Below, in pieces: positions 13,086-16,228 of a stretch of DNA of 16,228 nt (positions within the stretch are counted from its first letter, which is position 1; every line of letters begins with the position of its first letter). A model generated the notes under the pieces. The model made no database searches, was not told where the DNA came from, and saw only the letters and a program-made list of their open reading frames with translations. A program made the position numbers and the translations under genes. The DNA comes from Actinomycetota bacterium (lineage in GTDB: Bacteria > Actinomycetota > Actinomycetes > Mycobacteriales > Mycobacteriaceae), in assembly GCA_005787665.1 (NCBI GenBank), contig SYAB01000024.1, positions 1-16,228 on the forward strand, in the 5' to 3' direction.

Positions 13086-14303
13086 GTGCGGATGCTCACT
13101 CGCGCACTCCCCGTCCGCGCCATCGTGGCGCTCACCGCCGTGCCCGTGGTTCTGGCGGGTTGCTCCTCCCCGGCCCAACGCAGCACGTCGGCACCGCCTG
13201 CGGAGTCCGGCGCCGCCCAGTCGGCCAGTGTGACGCCGATGTCCGGGCCGATCCAGGTGCCCTCGGCACCGGCGCCGCCGGCCTGTGGCGCCGGCGCGGC
13301 GCTGCTGGCGGATATGTCGACCCGCGACAAGCTGGCGCAGTTGCTGATGGTGGGAGTACGTAATGCCGCCGACGCCACTGCGGTGGTCAACACCCACCAT
13401 GTCGGCGGAATCATGATCGGCAGCTGGACCGATCTGTCGATGCTCACCGACGGGACCCTCAACGACATCGCCAACCTGGGCCCGCTGCCGCTGGCGGTCA
13501 GTGTGGATGAGGAGGGCGGCCGGGTGTCTCGGCTGGCCCCGCTCATCGGGGCGATACCGCCGGCCCGCACGCTGGCGCAGACCCAGACCCCCGACGAGGT
13601 CTACCAGTTGGCACTGAGCCGCGGCCGTCAGATGCGGGGCCTGGGCATCACCGTCGACTTCGCCCCGGTAGTCGACGTCTCCAGCCAGGGCGCCAACACC
13701 GTGATCGGCGACCGGTCGTTCTCCGCCGACGCGGCGACGGTCACGACGTATGCCAGGGCGTTCGCCCGCGGTCTCCGCGACGCCGGTGTCCTGCCGGTCC
13801 TCAAGCATTTCCCCGGTCATGGTTCGGGCTCCGGTGACTCCCACACCGCCGGGGTGGTCATGACTCCGCCGCTGGATCAGCTGATGGAGAGCGATCTGGT
13901 GCCCTACCGCACCCTGACCGCCGAAGGCCCGGTCGGCGTGATGATCGGCCATCTCGAGGTGCCCGGCCTGACCGGGAACATGCCGGCCAGCCTGAGCGCG
14001 GCCGCGGTGAACCTGCTGCGCAGCGGCGGCTACGGCGGCCCTGGTTTCAATGGCCCGGTGTTCAGCGACGACCTGTCCAGCATGGCTGCCATCTCCTCGC
14101 GCTACGGGGTGGCCGAGGCGGTGCTGCGCGCTTTGCAGGCCGGTACCGACGTGGCGCTGTGGATCACCACCGACGAGGTTCCGGCGGTCTTGGACCGGTT
14201 GGAGAGTGCGGTGGAGGCCGGCGAACTGGCGATGCCCGCGGTGGAGGGCTCAGTTCTGCGGATGGCCGGTATCAAGGGCCCCAGCGCGCGCTGCGGCGGG
14301 TAG
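13086..14303 (+). CDS. lpqI: Lipoprotein beta-N-acetylglucosaminidase LpqI (Rv0237 type, GH3)
   Basis: A 405-residue lipoprotein. N-terminal signal peptide with lipobox LAGC and lipidated Cys at 26, then a Ser/Pro/Ala-rich linker to about 66, then a GH3 NagZ-type barrel. Seen: STRDKLAQLLMVG at 78-90, SVDEEGGRVSRL at 139-150, GITVDFAPVVDV at 187-198, KHFPGHG at 240-246 with D251 and H253 (GDSHT, the Asp-His acid/base dyad of NagZ enzymes), and the nucleophile Asp in FSDDL (D328 or D329). All catalytic residues are present. Known: LpqI removes GlcNAc from muropeptides in mycobacterial peptidoglycan recycling. It acts outside the membrane. Start: GTG 13086 (MRMLTR) or ATG 13092 two codons later; both keep the signal peptide, and I see no Shine-Dalgarno. 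The TetR gene follows after 14 bp, so the two are probably one transcript. Confidence 0.93.
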   Translation: MRMLTRALPVRAIVALTAVPVVLAGCSSPAQRSTSAPPAESGAAQSASVTPMSGPIQVPSAPAPPACGAGAALLADMSTRDKLAQLLMVGVRNAADATAVVNTHHVGGIMIGSWTDLSMLTDGTLNDIANLGPLPLAVSVDEEGGRVSRLAPLIGAIPPARTLAQTQTPDEVYQLALSRGRQMRGLGITVDFAPVVDVSSQGANTVIGDRSFSADAATVTTYARAFARGLRDAGVLPVLKHFPGHGSGSGDSHTAGVVMTPPLDQLMESDLVPYRTLTAEGPVGVMIGHLEVPGLTGNMPASLSAAAVNLLRSGGYGGPGFNGPVFSDDLSSMAAISSRYGVAEAVLRALQAGTDVALWITTDEVPAVLDRLESAVEAGELAMPAVEGSVLRMAGIKGPSARCGG

Positions 14304-14317
14304 GACCAGTCCTCTCG

Positions 14318-14923
14318 ATGGCCGCTGGGGCCGGTGGCACCAAACGGCTGCCGCGCGCGGTTCGCGAGCAGCAGATGCTCGACGCCGCCGTCCAGATGTT
14401 CTCGGCCAACGGGTACCACGAGACGTCGATGGACGCCATCGCGGCGCAGGCACAGATCTCCAAGCCGATGCTGTACCTGTACTACGGCTCGAAGGAGGAG
14501 TTGTTCGGCGCGTGCCTGAGTCGTGAGCTGAGCCGTTTCATCGACACCGTTCGCGCCGAGATCGATCTTCAGCAAAGCCCTCATGAACTGCTGCGGAGCA
14601 CCATCGGCTCGGTGCTTCGCTATATCGACGAAAACCGGGCGTCCTGGATCGTGCTCTACACCCAGGCCACCAGTTCCCAGGCGTTCGCGCATACCGCCGG
14701 TGAGGGCCGCGAGAGGATCGTCGACCTGGTCGCCCGCCTGCTGGAGGACGGGACCCGTAAGCCCGAGCCCGGCAATGACTTTCACCTGACGGCGGTTGCC
14801 CTCGTGGGTGCCGGCGAGGCGGTGGCGGCCCGGGTCAGTGTCGGGGACGCCGATGTCGCGGAAGCCTCGGAGTTGCTGGTCAACCTGTTCTGGCGGGGCC
14901 TCAAGGGCGCGCCCGCGCGCTGA
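14318..14923 (+). CDS. TetR-family transcriptional regulator (Rv0238 type)
   Basis: A 201-residue regulator. The N-terminal TetR helix-turn-helix covers about 13-60: LDAAVQMFSANGYHETSMDAI then ISKPMLYLYYGSKEELF with the usual recognition-helix YLYYGSK ending. An all-helical ligand-binding and dimerisation domain follows to the C-terminus (ending FWRGLKGAPAR). The effector is unknown. The ATG at 14318 starts MAAGAGGTKRLPRAVREQ, as I remember Rv0238 beginning; the frame is open upstream to 14159, but that part lies inside lpqI. AGGA overlapping the lpqI stop is 12 nt upstream, a weak SD. Sharing a transcript with lpqI suggests it may autoregulate the pair (inference). Its stop is 6 bp from that of the facing htdX gene; M. 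tuberculosis has vapBC24 here. Confidence 0.9.
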   Translation: MAAGAGGTKRLPRAVREQQMLDAAVQMFSANGYHETSMDAIAAQAQISKPMLYLYYGSKEELFGACLSRELSRFIDTVRAEIDLQQSPHELLRSTIGSVLRYIDENRASWIVLYTQATSSQAFAHTAGEGRERIVDLVARLLEDGTRKPEPGNDFHLTAVALVGAGEAVAARVSVGDADVAEASELLVNLFWRGLKGAPAR

Positions 14924-14935
14924 GCGGGGTCAGCG
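14918..14935. terminator. Candidate bidirectional hairpin between the TetR gene and htdX
   Basis: CGCTGA-GCGGGG-TCAGCG is a perfect 6-bp stem with a 6-nt loop. It can be extended past one G-G mismatch by three further pairs. The TGA in the left arm is the stop of the TetR gene and the TCA in the right arm is the reverse-strand stop of htdX. There is no T-tract on either side, so it would be a tract-less hairpin terminator of the kind proposed for mycobacteria, or merely a barrier between converging polymerases. Confidence 0.4.
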
Positions 14936-15760
14936 GGTGCGAATCGTCGCGGTCAGGTGCGGATAACCCTTGGCCAGGTTGCGTAGCGCGATATCCCAGC
15001 CGCCCGCCACCCGGTCGGTGAACACCCCGGGGGACGCGGGCAGCATCACCGGCTTGCCGAACTTCACCGAGTAGTCGACGGCGTCCGGGATCCGGCCTTC
15101 GATGTTCGCCAATACCGCTGCGGCACTGAACATCCCGTGCGCGATAGCGGTCGGGAAGCCAAACAGGCGGGCACCGAGCGCGCTGGTGTGGATCGGGTTG
15201 CGGTCGCCGCTGACGGCGGCGTAGCGGCGGATGCGAGCGGGAGTGATCCGCAGAATCCGATCGGGTGCAGGAAGTTTCGGCGATGCGACTGGCTGCGGCT
15301 TGGGTTGGTCGGACAGGCTGGTGCGCTGCTGGTGCAGGAAGGTCGCGACCTGATACCAGGCGGGGTCACTTCCGACCGAGACCTCGCTGATCATGTCGAC
15401 CAGCAGACCTTTGCGATGCTCACGCAGATTCTCGGCATGCACCTTGACGGAGATCGTGTCGGTGACCGAGATCGGCCGGTACGCGGTGATCCGGTTTTCC
15501 ACATGCACAGCGCCCATCGCCGGGAAAGGGAAGTCAAAGCCGGTCAACAGCGACATGACACTGGGGAAGGTGAGCACGAAGGGGTAGGTCAGCGGGACGT
15601 GGTCGCCGTAGCGAAGCCCGGTCGCAGCCGCGTAGGCGGCCACGTTGGTGCGCACGATCGGCAACTCGGCAATCCGCTGCACCCGATCGGGAAGGTGGTC
15701 GCCGCGTGGCGGGAAGCCGAGTGCGCCGACGGCCGCACGGGTCATGTTGAGCCACTCCAT
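14930..15760 (-). CDS. htdX: (3R)-hydroxyacyl-thioester dehydratase HtdX (Rv0241c type)
   Basis: A 276-residue double-hotdog dehydratase/hydratase. The N-terminal hotdog (about 30-150) is degenerate; the C-terminal MaoC-like hotdog (about 165-270) carries the hydratase-2 motif YAAVSGDRNPIH at 180-191, with catalytic D186 and H191, and GFPTAIAHGMF at 201-211. Known: HtdX dehydrates (3R)-hydroxyacyl thioesters, the step after a FabG reductase, in a fatty-acid or mycolate-type elongation cycle. ATG 15760 is separated from the fabG4 stop by 3 nt (TGA-GAC-ATG), so the genes form an operon with probable translational coupling. A second ATG lies five codons in. Length agrees with Rv0241c (about 280). 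Cytosolic, no signal. It ends 6 bp from the converging TetR gene. Confidence 0.93.
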   Translation of the reverse strand: MEWLNMTRAAVGALGFPPRGDHLPDRVQRIAELPIVRTNVAAYAAATGLRYGDHVPLTYPFVLTFPSVMSLLTGFDFPFPAMGAVHVENRITAYRPISVTDTISVKVHAENLREHRKGLLVDMISEVSVGSDPAWYQVATFLHQQRTSLSDQPKPQPVASPKLPAPDRILRITPARIRRYAAVSGDRNPIHTSALGARLFGFPTAIAHGMFSAAAVLANIEGRIPDAVDYSVKFGKPVMLPASPGVFTDRVAGGWDIALRNLAKGYPHLTATIRTR

Positions 15761-15763
15761 GTC

Positions 15764-16228
15764 TCAGGCGCCCAGCATCGCTTGCCCACAGACCCGGATC
15801 ACGTTGCCGGTGACGGCACTGGACGCCGGGCTGGCGAAGTAGGCGATCGCCTCGGCGACGTCGACGGGCTCACCGCCCTGATAGAGCGAATTCAATCTCC
15901 GGCCAACCTCGCGGGTGGCCAGCGGAATCGCAGCGGTCATCGCGGTCTCGATGTAACCCGGTGCCACCGCGTTGATGGTCACCCCCTGTTCGGCAAGCAC
16001 CGGTGCCAGCGCCGCGGTGATGCCGATCATGCCGGCCTTGGTGGTCGCGTAGTTGGTCTGTCCCCGGTTGCCGGCGATACCGGCCATCGAGGACAGTCCG
16101 ATGACCCGCCCGCCGCGTCCGATGACGCCGTTGCCGGTCAGACCTTCGGTGAGCCGAAGCGGGGCAACGAGATTGACCGCGATCACCGCGTCCCAACGGG
16201 CGTCGTCCATATTGGCCAGCAGCTTGTC
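15764..16228 (-). CDS. fabG4: High-molecular-weight ketoacyl reductase FabG4 (Rv0242c type), C-terminal part; 5' end outside window
   Basis: The last 154 residues of an SDR-family 3-oxoacyl-thioester reductase; the frame runs open through the right edge. Seen in the fragment: IAVNL with the catalytic-tetrad Asn at 19, [10 protein letters not shown] with Ser at 47, and YATTK with Tyr 60 and Lys 64, giving the Ser-13-Tyr-4-Lys spacing of active SDRs. The end [16 protein letters not shown] matches FabG4 as I remember it (454 residues in Rv0242c, with an extra N-terminal flavodoxin-like domain that would lie outside). It reduces 3-ketoacyl thioesters to (3R)-hydroxy products that htdX, immediately downstream, can dehydrate. 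A Met within the fragment at 16210 is internal, not a start, because upstream codons continue the conserved KLLAN segment. Confidence 0.93.
   Translation of the reverse strand, partial: DKLLANMDDARWDAVIAVNLVAPLRLTEGLTGNGVIGRGGRVIGLSSMAGIAGNRGQTNYATTKAGMIGITAALAPVLAEQGVTINAVAPGYIETAMTAAIPLATREVGRRLNSLYQGGEPVDVAEAIAYFASPASSAVTGNVIRVCGQAMLGA

Noticed and set aside
12983..13570. N-terminal extension of the DUF2613 protein
   Set aside because: It is antisense to the lpqI coding region and ignores the strong AAGGAGT site before the ATG at 12982.
13074..13952. A 292-codon minus-strand frame opposite lpqI
   Set aside because: His/Gly/Arg-rich antisense shadow; lpqI on the plus strand has a complete lipobox and GH3 catalytic motifs.
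14159..14317. N-terminal extension of the TetR protein
   Set aside because: It overlaps the end of lpqI and encodes low-complexity Gly/Arg sequence; the TetR family N-terminus begins properly at the ATG at 14318.
1..16228. tRNA, rRNA, CRISPR array, insertion sequence, prophage or riboswitch
   Set aside because: No repeat-spacer pattern, transposase or integrase motif, long terminal inverted repeat, or RNA-gene signature was seen; gaps between genes are all 155 bp or shorter.

Overview
The window reads as chromosomal DNA of a high-GC actinobacterium of the Mycobacterium/Mycolicibacterium group. Fourteen protein genes, in order and orientation, match the M. tuberculosis Rv0223c-Rv0242c block as I remember it: aldehyde dehydrogenase, mtrP, GT4 glycosyltransferase, mmpA, pgfA, tmaT, php, aftD, Rv0236A, lpqI, TetR (Rv0238), htdX, fabG4. 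These assignments come from recalled family sequences and visible motifs, not from a search. Two M. tuberculosis segments are absent (the Rv0231-Rv0235 stretch between php and aftD, and the vapBC24 pair between the TetR gene and htdX), and one small DUF5313-like gene is present that I do not recall at this place in M. tuberculosis. This fits an environmental relative better than the tuberculosis complex.

Region 1 (1-7503) is a trehalose-mycolate trafficking neighbourhood. A 5'-complete, 3'-truncated aldehyde dehydrogenase (minus) is followed by mtrP (minus, methyltransferase needed for acetylation and export of trehalose monomycolate in Corynebacterium). A divergent plus-strand pair holds a GT4 glycosyltransferase and an overlapping two-helix membrane protein. 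These converge on the minus-strand pair pgfA-mmpA, whose genes overlap by 4 bp. Then comes divergent tmaT (acyltransferase-3 family). MtrP, MmpA, PgfA and TmaT all act in moving trehalose mycolates across the inner membrane, so the GT4 and DUF5313 proteins are probably tied to the same job.

Region 2 (7527-12982, all minus) is an apparent operon: a 57-aa DUF2613 membrane protein (Rv0236A type), then aftD (1418-aa arabinofuranosyltransferase), then php (phosphotriesterase-like lactonase) only 4 bp after aftD. It has its own Shine-Dalgarno and a plausible promoter at its 5' end.

Region 3 (13086-16228) holds the plus-strand pair lpqI (lipoprotein beta-N-acetylglucosaminidase) and a TetR regulator. 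These converge on the minus-strand fabG4-htdX fatty-acid/mycolate-type pair, with a hairpin built around the two facing stop codons. fabG4 runs off the right edge.

There are no RNA genes, mobile elements, CRISPR arrays or gene-free stretches over 300 bases; the longest gap is 155 bp. The most interesting observations are the collinear sequence resemblance between MmpA and the first ~600 residues of AftD in the same window, the DUF5313-like gene inside the mycolate-transport cluster, a calcium-loop-like motif in PgfA, and several start codons with a -10 hexamer exactly 7 nt upstream (leaderless mRNAs).
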